64,000 nt of DNA, from contig NZ_SBIW01000003.1 of assembly GCF_004054195.1 (NCBI RefSeq), positions 496,001-560,000 of the forward strand, given 5' to 3'. The notes below the pieces were generated by a model. The model was not told the origin of the DNA. It saw only the letters and a program-made list of their open reading frames with translations, and did no database searches. The DNA comes from Mucilaginibacter gilvus (GTDB lineage Bacteria; Bacteroidota; Bacteroidia; Sphingobacteriales; Sphingobacteriaceae). The position numbers and the translations under genes are program-made. How positions within the stretch are numbered: position 1 is the first letter of the stretch; every line of letters begins with the position of its first letter. Below, piece by piece: positions 46,382-56,201 of this stretch.

Positions 46382-47536
46382 ATGAGTTTAACAGATCCGA
46401 TCACTTTTAACATTTCTGCGATAGTGAAAAATTTTAATGTAACCGGCGAAATTGCCGAAGCTGAGGCTTTCGGTAACGGGCATATTAATGATACTTTTTT
46501 ACTGAAAAATAAAGATCTGAACAGCCCCGATTATTTGCTGCAACGCATCAATCACCACGTTTTTAAAGATGTGCCCAAGCTGATAGATAACATCCACCTG
46601 GTTACCTCTTATCTTAAAAATAAAATGCTGCCCGGTGTTGATCCCGGCAAAAATCAAAAGGTACTAAAGCTGATAAGTACTACCGACGATAAGCTGTTTT
46701 ATAAAGATGAACAGGGAAATTACTGGCGGGTGTACATCTTCCTGGCCGGCTCACGCAGTTATGATGTAGTGCTTACAGAACAGCAGGCTTACGAAGGCGG
46801 CAAGGCTTTCGGTTACTTCCAAACGTTGCTCTCGGATATGGATCCGTTGCAGCTGTCAGAAACCATTGTCGATTTCCATAACATTCAAAAACGGCTGAAC
46901 GATTTGCATATCGCCATGGAAGAAGATGTGCTGAGCCGCGTTGCAGGAGTAGGCGCGGAGATCGATTTTATCCGCGAACGCGAACAGGGGATGTCGGTAA
47001 TTTATAACTGGGGGCGGTCCGGACTTTTACCTAAACGGATCACTCACAACGATACCAAGTTTAATAATATACTGTTTGATGCCGACGATAAGGCGGAGTG
47101 CGTAATAGACCTGGATACGGTAATGTCGGGCCACGTAGCTTATGATTTTGGCGACGCTATCCGCACCATTATTAATACTACGGTAGAAGATGAGCCGGAT
47201 CTGGAGAAGATCCAGATCAATATCCCGCTCTTTAAAGCCTATGCCGAAGGTTACATAAACGAAGCATATGCCTTTCTTACGGATACCGAAGTAGAATCCT
47301 TGTTTTTGGGTACCATGTTATTACCCTATATGCAGGGGGTAAGGTTTTTAACCGATTACCTGCAAGGCGACACTTATTTTAAAACTGCTTACCTCGGACA
47401 CAACCTGGTAAGGGCAAAGGCGCAGTTTCAGTTACTCATAAAATTAGAAGAACAAGATCAGCTGCTCAGGCAGATCATTGCCAATACCGTGGCCGATCAT
47501 AAAAGAAAATATAAGGAGGAGAAGAATTTAGGATAA
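46382..47536 (+). CDS. N-acetylhexosamine 1-kinase-like phosphotransferase (copy 2)
   Basis: This 384-residue paralogue of the kinase at 41.3 kb has the same build: EAFGNGHINDTFLL, ITHNDTKFNNILFD and VIDLDTVMSGHVAYDFGDAI, and close similarity along the full length (QRINHHVFKDVPKL versus QKINNYVFKDVNGL). It is transcribed from its own operator-bearing promoter and precedes susC by 66 bases. Two kinases may divide GlcNAc and GalNAc between them; this is inferred and cannot be told from the sequence. Confidence 0.85.
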   Translation: MSLTDPITFNISAIVKNFNVTGEIAEAEAFGNGHINDTFLLKNKDLNSPDYLLQRINHHVFKDVPKLIDNIHLVTSYLKNKMLPGVDPGKNQKVLKLISTTDDKLFYKDEQGNYWRVYIFLAGSRSYDVVLTEQQAYEGGKAFGYFQTLLSDMDPLQLSETIVDFHNIQKRLNDLHIAMEEDVLSRVAGVGAEIDFIREREQGMSVIYNWGRSGLLPKRITHNDTKFNNILFDADDKAECVIDLDTVMSGHVAYDFGDAIRTIINTTVEDEPDLEKIQINIPLFKAYAEGYINEAYAFLTDTEVESLFLGTMLLPYMQGVRFLTDYLQGDTYFKTAYLGHNLVRAKAQFQLLIKLEEQDQLLRQIIANTVADHKRKYKEEKNLG

Positions 47537-47602
47537 AGTTTACCCCAAAAACCACCAACCAACCAACATTAAAATTTACACACGTACCTAACACTTTATA
47601 AT

Positions 47603-50600
47603 ATGAACAAAAATTATTTACTTAACATGAAGCTCTTTTGCGCGCTGTTGCTGCTGCTGAACATGCAGTATCTGGGAGCCGATGCCAAAAGCATAGCCAG
47701 GGGCATAGCTGATAACCGCCGGTTCGGCACAATTACCGGCAAGGTTACAGATGCCAAGGGCGAAGTATTGCCCGGCGTGGTAGTAACCGTAAAAGGAACA
47801 AAAAATGCGGCGCCAACAGATGTAAACGGAAAGTTTACCATTAATGCCAATGCCGGCGATATACTGGTATTTAAAATGGTGGGCTATACGCCCAGGGAGG
47901 TTATCGTAGGTTCGCAAACGGTTATTAATGTTAAACTGGAAGAATCGAACACCGGCCTTAACGAGGTAGTGGTAATTGGTTACGGTACAGCAACCAAGCG
48001 CGACCTCACCGGCGCGGTATCATCCGTAAAAACTGCCGATCTGGTAACCAGTTCGGGCCCCGAGATAGGGAGCATGTTAAAAGGTAAAGTAGCCGGTTTA
48101 ACTATTCGCCAAAACAGCGCCCAGCCGGGCGGTGGTTTAGATATATTGGTGCGTGGTGCAGGCTCCGTAAACGCCAGCAACGCGCCACTGATCGTTGTGG
48201 ATGGTTTCCCGATAACCGACTTGCAGCAACCTGCAACACTGGGCGGTCGCTACCAGGCGGGTACCCAGAGTATTTTAAACTCATTCAACCCTAATGATAT
48301 AGAATCGGTAGAGGTGTTAAAAGACGCGAGTTCAACCTCCATCTACGGTTCGCGTGCTGCCAACGGTGTTATTTTGATCACTACCAAACGTGGTAAAGAA
48401 GGTAAAGCCAAGGTTGACTACTCTTATAACTATACCTATCAAAAATACAATAACTCGTTTGATGTACTGCCTTTGAATGAGTGGATGCAGGTACGCAACC
48501 AGGCAGGGCATGAGCAATGGGATTTTGATAACCACGTTGCGCCTTATGGTACAACAACCGTTGCCGAAGCTATTGCCAACAGCGGCCCCTACAGGAAGCT
48601 ATACACCCAAAATGCCATTAACAACGTAGGCCGTGGTACCGACTGGCTTGCTTTGGTAACCCGCGATGGTATGACCATGCAGCACAATATATCGGTAGCC
48701 GGTGGTTCTCAGGCCACCAAATATCTGATATCTGGTAACTTTTACGACCAGGACGGTGTTATCAAAAATTCAGGTTTAAAAAGATACACAATCCGTACCA
48801 ATATCGATCAGGAGCTAAGCAAGATCTTTAAACTCAGCTTAAACTTAACCGCCAGCCGTATCAACAATTTAAACAGCCAGTTAGGCGGCGATCAGTACGA
48901 GAACTCAGGTGTTATCCGCGCGGCTATTCAACAAGGCCCGCACATCCAGGCTATTGATGAGAACGGCAACTATCCGCTTAACCCGCAATTGGCGTTACAG
49001 CCTAACCCATACTCGCTGTTAACTATAACAGATCAGGGCCGCATAGAGCGCTTATTGGCAAACACCTACCTGGACATTACCCCTGTTGAAGGTTTGCTGA
49101 TCCGCTTAAAAGCCGGATTGGACAGGGGTTACACCAAACGTGAAAGCTATGTGCCTAAAACGGTACTCTCTGGTTTCTTAGAAGGCGGCCGCGCATTCAT
49201 CGGCAGTTCTGATAACAGCAATTACCTGTTAGAGGGAACCGTCAACTACAAGAAAACCATTGCTACCGACCACAACTTTGAAGTACTGGCGGGTGTATCC
49301 GAGCAAAAATTTGTAGACAAATACCAAACAGCAGGTGCTACCGGCTTTATTACCGACGCCTTCCTGTGGAACAACCTGGGTGCAGGCAGCAACCAACAGC
49401 CATCAACATCATCGGGTCCGCAAAACGTTATCGCTTCGTATTTCGGTCGATTTAACTACAATTACAAAAGCAAATACCTGTTAACGGTTACCGTACGTAC
49501 AGATGGTGCCAGCGTTTTCGCAAAGAACAACAAATGGGGAACTTTCCCGTCGGCAGCCGTGGGCTGGAACGTGGCGGAAGAGCCCTTCTTCGCGGGGATC
49601 AAAAATGTAGTTTCGCAATTTAAATTGAGGTTTAGCTACGGCCAAACCGGTAACGCCAGTATCAACAGTAATGCGTTTGCCGCATACGGGGCATATCCCG
49701 CATGGTTATCTGCAAATGATGCAAGGCTGATAGGTGTATCATTAACCAGGCTGGAAAACCCCGATCTGAAATGGGAAACCACTACGGGTGCCAACTTAGG
49801 TTTAGATTACTCGTTGTTCAACGGCAGGGTAGAAGGTTCGGTAGAAGTGTTCAGAAATGTGATTTCCGACCTGCTGGATTTTAAACCGCTTAACTCTTAC
49901 CAGGAAGTAAACACCATTATCGCTAACGTTGGTAAAACGCTAAGCCGTGGTATTGAGGTGAGCATCCGCACCCGCAACATCTCTAATGCTAACTTCTCGT
50001 GGAGAACACAGTTAAACTTCTCTAAATATAAAGACAACTGGAAAGAACGTGCACCGGATTGGAAACCAAACGTCTATCAAAACGAAACTGACCCGATCAG
50101 ATCGGTTTACAGTAGGGCGTCTGACGGTATTTTGCAGGTAGGCGAGGCGCCACCGGTATCTCAGCCTGAATTGAAACCGGGGATGATCAAAATTAAAGAT
50201 ATCAACGGTTACCAGCGCGATGCCAACAATAACCCGGTAGTGGATGAGAATGGCAGGTTTTTACGCACCGGCGGCCCGGACGGTATTATTGATGACGCCG
50301 ATACTAAACTGTTAGGTACATCAGACCCAAGCTTTATGGCTGGTATCACCAATATTTTCACTTATAAAAGCTTCAGCTTAAACTTCGATTTCAACGGTTT
50401 ATTCGGTCGCGAAATGGCCGATCCTAACTATGTTACCTATGGCGTTAGTGCTTACGGTGTGTATTCAAACGGTTACAACGCCCTACGCACCGTGAAAGAC
50501 AGGTGGACGCCAACCAACCCAACTAATACTCAACCAAGCTCTTTCTACGGATTTTCACCTTACAGTGTGGGCGATTTCTTCCTGCAAAAAGCATGGTTCA

Positions 50601-50803
50601 TCAGGTTACAAAACGTGTCGGTAGGTTACACCCTGCCAAATAAATGGATAAAGGGTGTGTTCTCTTCGGTACGTGTGCATGTGGATGGTTCCAACCTTTT
50701 TGTGATAACCCCATACAAAGGTGTTGACCCGGAAACCGATTCATATACTGCAGCGTATCCGTATATCAGATCGTTTGTTGCCGGTATTAACCTGTCATTT
50801 TAA
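47603..50803 (+). CDS. SusC/RagA-type TonB-dependent transporter (HexNAc locus)
   Basis: The 1066-residue protein has a signal sequence (LFCALLLLLNMQYLGADA), a carboxypeptidase-regulatory-like domain (ITGKVTDAKGEVLPGVVVTV), a plug domain with LNEVVVIGYGTATKRDLTGA and VLKDASSTSIYGSRAANGVI, and a long beta-barrel ending in GINLSF. It forms the outer-membrane import channel with the SusD protein that follows 22 bases later. By context the cargo is an oligosaccharide containing N-acetylhexosamine. Confidence 0.95.
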   Translation: MNKNYLLNMKLFCALLLLLNMQYLGADAKSIARGIADNRRFGTITGKVTDAKGEVLPGVVVTVKGTKNAAPTDVNGKFTINANAGDILVFKMVGYTPREVIVGSQTVINVKLEESNTGLNEVVVIGYGTATKRDLTGAVSSVKTADLVTSSGPEIGSMLKGKVAGLTIRQNSAQPGGGLDILVRGAGSVNASNAPLIVVDGFPITDLQQPATLGGRYQAGTQSILNSFNPNDIESVEVLKDASSTSIYGSRAANGVILITTKRGKEGKAKVDYSYNYTYQKYNNSFDVLPLNEWMQVRNQAGHEQWDFDNHVAPYGTTTVAEAIANSGPYRKLYTQNAINNVGRGTDWLALVTRDGMTMQHNISVAGGSQATKYLISGNFYDQDGVIKNSGLKRYTIRTNIDQELSKIFKLSLNLTASRINNLNSQLGGDQYENSGVIRAAIQQGPHIQAIDENGNYPLNPQLALQPNPYSLLTITDQGRIERLLANTYLDITPVEGLLIRLKAGLDRGYTKRESYVPKTVLSGFLEGGRAFIGSSDNSNYLLEGTVNYKKTIATDHNFEVLAGVSEQKFVDKYQTAGATGFITDAFLWNNLGAGSNQQPSTSSGPQNVIASYFGRFNYNYKSKYLLTVTVRTDGASVFAKNNKWGTFPSAAVGWNVAEEPFFAGIKNVVSQFKLRFSYGQTGNASINSNAFAAYGAYPAWLSANDARLIGVSLTRLENPDLKWETTTGANLGLDYSLFNGRVEGSVEVFRNVISDLLDFKPLNSYQEVNTIIANVGKTLSRGIEVSIRTRNISNANFSWRTQLNFSKYKDNWKERAPDWKPNVYQNETDPIRSVYSRASDGILQVGEAPPVSQPELKPGMIKIKDINGYQRDANNNPVVDENGRFLRTGGPDGIIDDADTKLLGTSDPSFMAGITNIFTYKSFSLNFDFNGLFGREMADPNYVTYGVSAYGVYSNGYNALRTVKDRWTPTNPTNTQPSSFYGFSPYSVGDFFLQKAWFIRLQNVSVGYTLPNKWIKGVFSSVRVHVDGSNLFVITPYKGVDPETDSYTAAYPYIRSFVAGINLSF

Positions 50804-50825
50804 TTAGAAGATAAAAGATATAACA

Positions 50826-52289
50826 ATGAAAAAATATAAATTATTCATCTTGTCTCTCGCGGTGCTGCTTAGTAGCTGTACCAAAGACCTTGTATCTCTT
50901 GATTATTCGGAGATAAACCCAAACATCTTCCCCAAATCTGCGGAAGACCTGGACGCTATGGTGAACGCGGCTTACTATCCATTGCGCGGATCATACGGTA
51001 ACGGGATCTTCTCCACCTCAGAAAAAGGGGTGATGTACATTAGCGATGCCACAACAGAGATCCTTTACGGTGTGTACGGCGACCAAAATTTGGCCACGCT
51101 GCAAAATTACCGCCCATCAGATCTCGCTTTTACGCACTATTACGATGATTACTATAACAAAATCAGCATGATGACCAACACCATCGATCTGATAGAAAGA
51201 TCGACAGTAAGTGACGAACTGAAAAAGAAAGCGATAGCACAGGTACGTTGCGCAAGAGGGTTGTTAGCCTATACGCTGTTCGATCTTTACGGGCCTATTG
51301 TAATTGCTCCGCTATCTGTATTGCAAAGCCCGCTAAAAGAAGAGCCGCTTGCACGCTTATCAAACGAGGAAACAGTAGCTTTTATTAAGGCAGACCTTGT
51401 TGCAGCAGCAGCAGACTTACCTGCGCCATCGGAAGCAGAATATGGCAGGTTTAACAAAGCACTGGCTAAAATGATCCAGATCCGTTTAGACCTGCACGAA
51501 AAAAACTGGGCCGAAGTATTAACCCTTAGTAACGATATTATTGCTTATGGCTATTATACCCTCGACCCAAATTACGTTGGTATGTTTGGCCTTGAAGGTG
51601 CCAAAAACAGCAAAGAAACAATTTGGGCTATCCCATGCGATTATGGCGGCACCAGCGAAAATCAATGGCAGCTGATGGTGTTACCGGCAGTGTTTGCGCC
51701 AAAAGGCGGCTTTGGTACCATACAAAGCACCTGGTATTTTTACGATAGCTTTGAGAGCGCTGACAAACGCAAAACCATGTTGTTATCTGAATTTACAGGT
51801 ACTGATGGTATTACGTACAATCGTGCAAATCCGGGTGTGCTGATCAATTACGGCCCTATCCCACTAAAAATAGACCAGGATGCCGCCCGTACTACAGGTT
51901 TAACTACGGTTGATATTATGATGTACCGCTATGCCGATGTGTTGTTGTCTAAAGCGGAAGCTATCGCCAATATCTCGGGCCCCAGCCAGGAAGCAATGGA
52001 TTTGGTAACCAAAGTACGAGTACGTGCAGGTTTGGCGGCAAAACCAATTGCCAGTTACAGTTCATTAGCGCAGTTTAACGATTTGCTACTGACCGAACGC
52101 AGCCACGAGTTTTGGTGCGAAAATGGCCAGTACCGCGCCGATCTGATCCGTATGGGTAAATTTATATCGCGCTGCCAGGAGGTTAAACACTCTATCTACA
52201 CAGGCCCTAATAAAGTTGTATATCCATTTTCGCAGGCACGCGTTGCTGAGGGCAAAGGTAAGTTTATACAAAACCCGGGGTATAATTGA
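50826..52289 (+). CDS. SusD/RagB-type glycan-binding lipoprotein (HexNAc locus)
   Basis: The 487-residue protein has a lipoprotein signal with the acceptor Cys in LLSSCTKDL (residue 18). SusD features follow: CARGLLAYTLFDLYGPIVIA, MMYRYADVLLSKAEAIANI, LLLTERSHEFWCENGQYRAD, and an N-terminal SAEDLDAMVNAAYYPLRG. It caps the partner SusC and binds the target glycan. The C-terminal end QNPGYN is typical. Confidence 0.94.
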   Translation: MKKYKLFILSLAVLLSSCTKDLVSLDYSEINPNIFPKSAEDLDAMVNAAYYPLRGSYGNGIFSTSEKGVMYISDATTEILYGVYGDQNLATLQNYRPSDLAFTHYYDDYYNKISMMTNTIDLIERSTVSDELKKKAIAQVRCARGLLAYTLFDLYGPIVIAPLSVLQSPLKEEPLARLSNEETVAFIKADLVAAAADLPAPSEAEYGRFNKALAKMIQIRLDLHEKNWAEVLTLSNDIIAYGYYTLDPNYVGMFGLEGAKNSKETIWAIPCDYGGTSENQWQLMVLPAVFAPKGGFGTIQSTWYFYDSFESADKRKTMLLSEFTGTDGITYNRANPGVLINYGPIPLKIDQDAARTTGLTTVDIMMYRYADVLLSKAEAIANISGPSQEAMDLVTKVRVRAGLAAKPIASYSSLAQFNDLLLTERSHEFWCENGQYRADLIRMGKFISRCQEVKHSIYTGPNKVVYPFSQARVAEGKGKFIQNPGYN

Positions 52290-52322
52290 TTAGCTGTAAC
52301 AATAGCTATTTTTTAACTAATA

Positions 52323-53726
52323 ATGAAAAAGATGAAGACGAATAAGAAGGGAATAATAACATTAGGCATTACTGCCATGCTAATTGTGTGTTGCGGAATA
52401 CTGGTAGCGTGCAAAAAAGGTAAACCCGCTCCGGATCCAACCCCGGCTGACACGGGCGTTAAGTTTGCATCATCCGCAGAGGTCTTTCCTAACCCGGACC
52501 GGGGTTTCACCAAAACCTTTACTATCCGTACGGCTTTAGACGCGGCTGTGCTGAATACTTACCGTACTAACCAGAACACCACCCTGATAGTACGGGTGTT
52601 TTACCTGGAAAACTACAAGGATAAAGCGCTTGACCAGGCTAAGTTCGATTTTATCCAGGCCGACCTGACCACCATTCGTAACGCAGGTTTAAAAGGTATC
52701 GTTCGATTTGCTTATACCGAGGATATGGCCGGGAGTGATGCACCGCTTGCAATAGTGCTGCAGCATATTGACCAGCTAAAGCCATTGTTTGCGGCTAACC
52801 AGGATGTAATAGCCTTTGTACAGGCGGGTTTTGTAGGTGCCTACGGCGAGTGGCACGATTCTACAAACGGGCTGGCAACGCCTGCTAACGAGAAGACTAT
52901 TTTGCTGAAGTTGTTAAGCGCAGTACCAACCGATATTATGGTGCAGGTGCGTACACCGCTGCAAAAGCAAAATGTTTTTGGCACCAATGTAGCCATAAGC
53001 CAGTCGCAAGGTTTCTCGGGCAGCGATATAGCGCGTGTGGGCCACCATAACGATTGTTTTTTATCGAGCGATGATGATTACGGTACTTACGTAAATATCC
53101 CGGTAGAGAAGCAGTACGTAAGCAACGAGGCGCTTTATGTGCCGGTAGGTGGTGAAACCTGCCCGCCGCTGGGTGGATACTCCAGCAATTGTGAGCAGGG
53201 CCGCACGCAAATGAAACTGCTGAGGTGGACCTATCTTAACCTCGACTATTACCAGCCAACATTAAGCGCCTGGAGAACTTCGGGCTGTTTTGATGAGTTT
53301 GTAAGGAACCTCGGCTACCGTATTGCATTAGTTAACGCGGTTTTACCGGCCACGGCAGCGGTAAACAGCAGCCTGAAGGTGGATATTAATATCACCAACA
53401 CGGGTTATGCACCGCTTTACAATAAGAAGAACACCAGTATCATTTTAAAGAATAAAACTACCGGTACTTATTACGAAGCGCCGCTAACCTATGACATCCG
53501 TACCTGTAAACCAGCAACAACCGTTGCGCCAAACGCTAACATAGGCGAATCGGTTAGTTTAAGTGGTATCCCGGCGGGCGACTATGCGCTTTACATCCGC
53601 ATTGCCGACCAGGCACCTACGCTTAAAAACAGGGTAGAGTATGCGGTAAGGCTGGCCAATACCGGCACATGGGTAACAGAAAACGGTGGCATGAATGATC
53701 TTAAATCGAGTTTAAAAATTCAATAA
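52323..53726 (+). CDS. DUF4874/DUF4832 surface lipoprotein
   Basis: The 467-residue product has a lipoprotein signal (GILVACKKG). The N-terminal half matches the DUF4874 pattern (EVFPNPDRGFTKTF, LIVRVFYLENYKD, FVQAGFVGAYGEWHDS) and the C-terminal half DUF4832 (WTYLNLDYYQP, GYRIALVNAVLPATA, with a beta-sandwich from about residue 345). The N-terminal part reads like a (beta/alpha) barrel, and the Glu in AYGEWHDS is placed like a glycosidase acid/base, but no activity is established to my knowledge. It is likely a surface enzyme or glycan-binding protein of this locus, 33 bases after susD. Confidence 0.75.
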   Translation: MKKMKTNKKGIITLGITAMLIVCCGILVACKKGKPAPDPTPADTGVKFASSAEVFPNPDRGFTKTFTIRTALDAAVLNTYRTNQNTTLIVRVFYLENYKDKALDQAKFDFIQADLTTIRNAGLKGIVRFAYTEDMAGSDAPLAIVLQHIDQLKPLFAANQDVIAFVQAGFVGAYGEWHDSTNGLATPANEKTILLKLLSAVPTDIMVQVRTPLQKQNVFGTNVAISQSQGFSGSDIARVGHHNDCFLSSDDDYGTYVNIPVEKQYVSNEALYVPVGGETCPPLGGYSSNCEQGRTQMKLLRWTYLNLDYYQPTLSAWRTSGCFDEFVRNLGYRIALVNAVLPATAAVNSSLKVDINITNTGYAPLYNKKNTSIILKNKTTGTYYEAPLTYDIRTCKPATTVAPNANIGESVSLSGIPAGDYALYIRIADQAPTLKNRVEYAVRLANTGTWVTENGGMNDLKSSLKIQ

Positions 53727-53746
53727 TCTGTTTAAAAATTAAAACG

Positions 53747-54607
53747 ATGAAAAAAAATATTACCTACTTGTGCGGCTTGTTTATAGTCGTGCTGGCAATA
53801 AGTTCCTGCAAAAAGGGCGAGAACACCGGCAGCGGTACCAAAGCCGTATTTAGTTACGTGGCCGATGGTTACAATGTTAACTTCACCAATTTTTCTACCA
53901 ATGCCACCGAATACAGCTGGGATTTTGGCGACGGCAGCGGCGAAGTATCCACCAGGAAAGCACCACAGCATATCTTCAAGAAAAAAGGCGATTTCCTGGT
54001 TTCGCTTACCGCGAAGAGTGGGTCAGCTACCAGCACTTTTATTGATACCGTGAGCATCATAGGCCCCAATATTAAAATTGACGGTGATTTTACCGACTGG
54101 CAATATGTTGACTATGCTTACACCAACACTTTACCATCGGGCGGTACGCTAACAGCTGTAAAAACATTCGCGTCATCAACCGAAATATTCTTCCTGCTGG
54201 AAGGTACTCCGGATATGAAGATGGAAATTTTGGACATGTACCTTGATACCGACAACAACAACGCAACCGGTTTCACGGTAGGGGCTTACCCGGTTAGTTC
54301 GGGTGCCGACCTGCTGATAGAGGGTAGCCTGGTTGGTGGCTGGGGTGGTGTTTACAAACATTCAGGGCCCCAAAGCGGATTTGGCTTCTCGCAGATCTAT
54401 GACATGCCCGAAGTATTCCACTATTCTGCCTTTAAATCAGTAGCCGGTAAAACTGTTTTCGAATTCTCTATCCGTAAGGATAAGCTTGGCACAACCAAAG
54501 GCTTTGTAAATTATGCAATTATTGAGAGTACATCGGGTTACGCGCCAATAGGCACCATGCCAGAGAACGGGACGCCAACCGCTGCGTTCGGTAAAATAGC
54601 GCTGTAA
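53747..54607 (+). CDS. PKD-domain lipoprotein with CBM9-like C-terminal domain
   Basis: This 286-residue lipoprotein (AISSCKKGE) has a PKD domain (about residues 30-105; YSWDFGDGSGEVS, HIFKKKGDFLVSLTAKSG) and a C-terminal domain beginning IKIDGDFTDWQYVDYAY, the start typical of DOMON/CBM9-like modules. It probably acts as a SusE/F-like surface glycan-binding protein. It starts 20 bases after the DUF4832 gene and is likely co-transcribed with susCD. Confidence 0.8.
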   Translation: MKKNITYLCGLFIVVLAISSCKKGENTGSGTKAVFSYVADGYNVNFTNFSTNATEYSWDFGDGSGEVSTRKAPQHIFKKKGDFLVSLTAKSGSATSTFIDTVSIIGPNIKIDGDFTDWQYVDYAYTNTLPSGGTLTAVKTFASSTEIFFLLEGTPDMKMEILDMYLDTDNNNATGFTVGAYPVSSGADLLIEGSLVGGWGGVYKHSGPQSGFGFSQIYDMPEVFHYSAFKSVAGKTVFEFSIRKDKLGTTKGFVNYAIIESTSGYAPIGTMPENGTPTAAFGKIAL

Positions 54608-54710
54608 ACAAACAATTCCCTGCACTTCGATAGAAACTCACCGAGGTGCAGGGATTATATCAGCCCGGAATTCGCGGCGAAATGATCTTCTATTTAAATT
54701 ATAAAACAAT

Positions 54711-55997
54711 ATGTCAACTGTACCGGCTATGGAGCTAAAAGCAAAAAAAGCTGCCCTGAACCCGATCATTATCATCGGCGCCCTCTTCTTTGTTTTTGGT
54801 TTTGTTACCTGGCTAAACGGTACGCTTATCCCGTTCCTGCAGCTTGCTTGCCAGCTCAGTACTTCCGAGGCGTTATTGGTAACGTTCGCGTTTTACATGG
54901 CGTACTTCTTTTTGTCGATACCGTCTTCGTACATTCTCAAAAAAACCGGTTTTAAAAATGGTATGTCGCTTGGCCTTTTTGTAATGGGTATAGGTGCCCT
55001 GATATTTGTTCCGGCTGCCAATACCCGGGCGTTCCCGCTTTTTTTGGTGGGCTTATTTGTGCAGGGGATGGGGCTTTCGTTATTGCAAACGGCATCTAAT
55101 CCGTACATCGCAATTGTTGGGCCGATAGAAAGCGCCGCGCAACGCATCAGTATTATGGGCATCTGTAATAAGATAGCCGGGGTGCTTAGTCCGCTTATAT
55201 TAAGCGCGCTGGTGCTTAAGGGCGCACAGGGTATCGAAACCCAGTTGGCGGCCCCTACGGACGCTCTGCAAAAGGAAACGTTGCTAAATGCACTTGCGGC
55301 GCGTGTGATTGCCCCTTACGTGGTTATGGCAATTGTATTGGCTGTATTGGCTTTGCTTATCAAATACTCATCCTTGCCGGAAATTAATACCGAAGAAGAT
55401 GCAATTGCAGCAGATGGGAGCATAGTAGCTTCTAAATCGAGCGTGTTTAAATACAGAAACCTTAGTTTGGGGATCATCTGCCTGTTTTTGTACGTGGGTG
55501 TGGAAGTAATGGCCGGCGATGTAATTGGCAGCTACGGCAAGTCCTTAGGCATGAGCCTCGACCAAACGAAGATCTTCACCTCATACACTCTGGCATCGAT
55601 GGTGATAGGCTATATCATCGGCATTGCAACCATCCCCAAATACATTAAACAGGAAAAAGCGTTAATGCTTTCGGCTTTAACCGGCATCTTGTTTTCGGTT
55701 GCAGCGTACCTTACAAGCGGGTACTTAAGCATTATGTTTATCGCCTTATTGGGCCTGGCCAATTCGCTGATGTGGCCAACCATATTCCCGTTGGCCATTA
55801 AAGGCTTGGGCAAGTACACCAAAATTGGTTCGGCTTTATTGGTTATGGCTATTGCAGGCGGTGCTATACTGCCGCAGGTGTATGCTTTGCTTGCTAAGAG
55901 CATAGGGGCGCAATCGGCGTTTTTATGCAGTATGGTGCCCTGCTATGTTTATATTTTTTACTATTCTGTGTCTGGTCATAAATCAGCTTCAAAGTAA
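54711..55997 (+). CDS. FucP/NagP-like MFS sugar:proton symporter
   Basis: The 428-residue protein has twelve hydrophobic helices and FucP-type motifs: FGFVTWLNGTLIPFLQLACQ in helix 1, YFFLSIPSSYILKKTGFKNG, and LLQTASNPYIAIVGP in the fourth/fifth helix region. This family moves fucose, GlcNAc and other sugars into the cytoplasm. In this locus it would import free HexNAc for the 1-kinases, so NagP-like function is likely. A short gap (103 bases) separates it from the PKD lipoprotein gene. Confidence 0.9.
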   Translation: MSTVPAMELKAKKAALNPIIIIGALFFVFGFVTWLNGTLIPFLQLACQLSTSEALLVTFAFYMAYFFLSIPSSYILKKTGFKNGMSLGLFVMGIGALIFVPAANTRAFPLFLVGLFVQGMGLSLLQTASNPYIAIVGPIESAAQRISIMGICNKIAGVLSPLILSALVLKGAQGIETQLAAPTDALQKETLLNALAARVIAPYVVMAIVLAVLALLIKYSSLPEINTEEDAIAADGSIVASKSSVFKYRNLSLGIICLFLYVGVEVMAGDVIGSYGKSLGMSLDQTKIFTSYTLASMVIGYIIGIATIPKYIKQEKALMLSALTGILFSVAAYLTSGYLSIMFIALLGLANSLMWPTIFPLAIKGLGKYTKIGSALLVMAIAGGAILPQVYALLAKSIGAQSAFLCSMVPCYVYIFYYSVSGHKSASK

Positions 55998-56201
55998 TCT
56001 GGCAGATCGGCACACACACCTATCGCATGAAGATGGTTTTTTATATTGGTTAATTGATTTTTGTTTAAAGCAGTGGAATGGGAGATGGCTTAACATGGGG
56101 CCGTCTCCAAACCGCTGACCACATCTGCATCCCCCTTCACGGCGCACCAAATTTTCCGTTTCCTTATTTTTTCATAGCTTGCCTTACCAATTTATAGCAG
56201 C

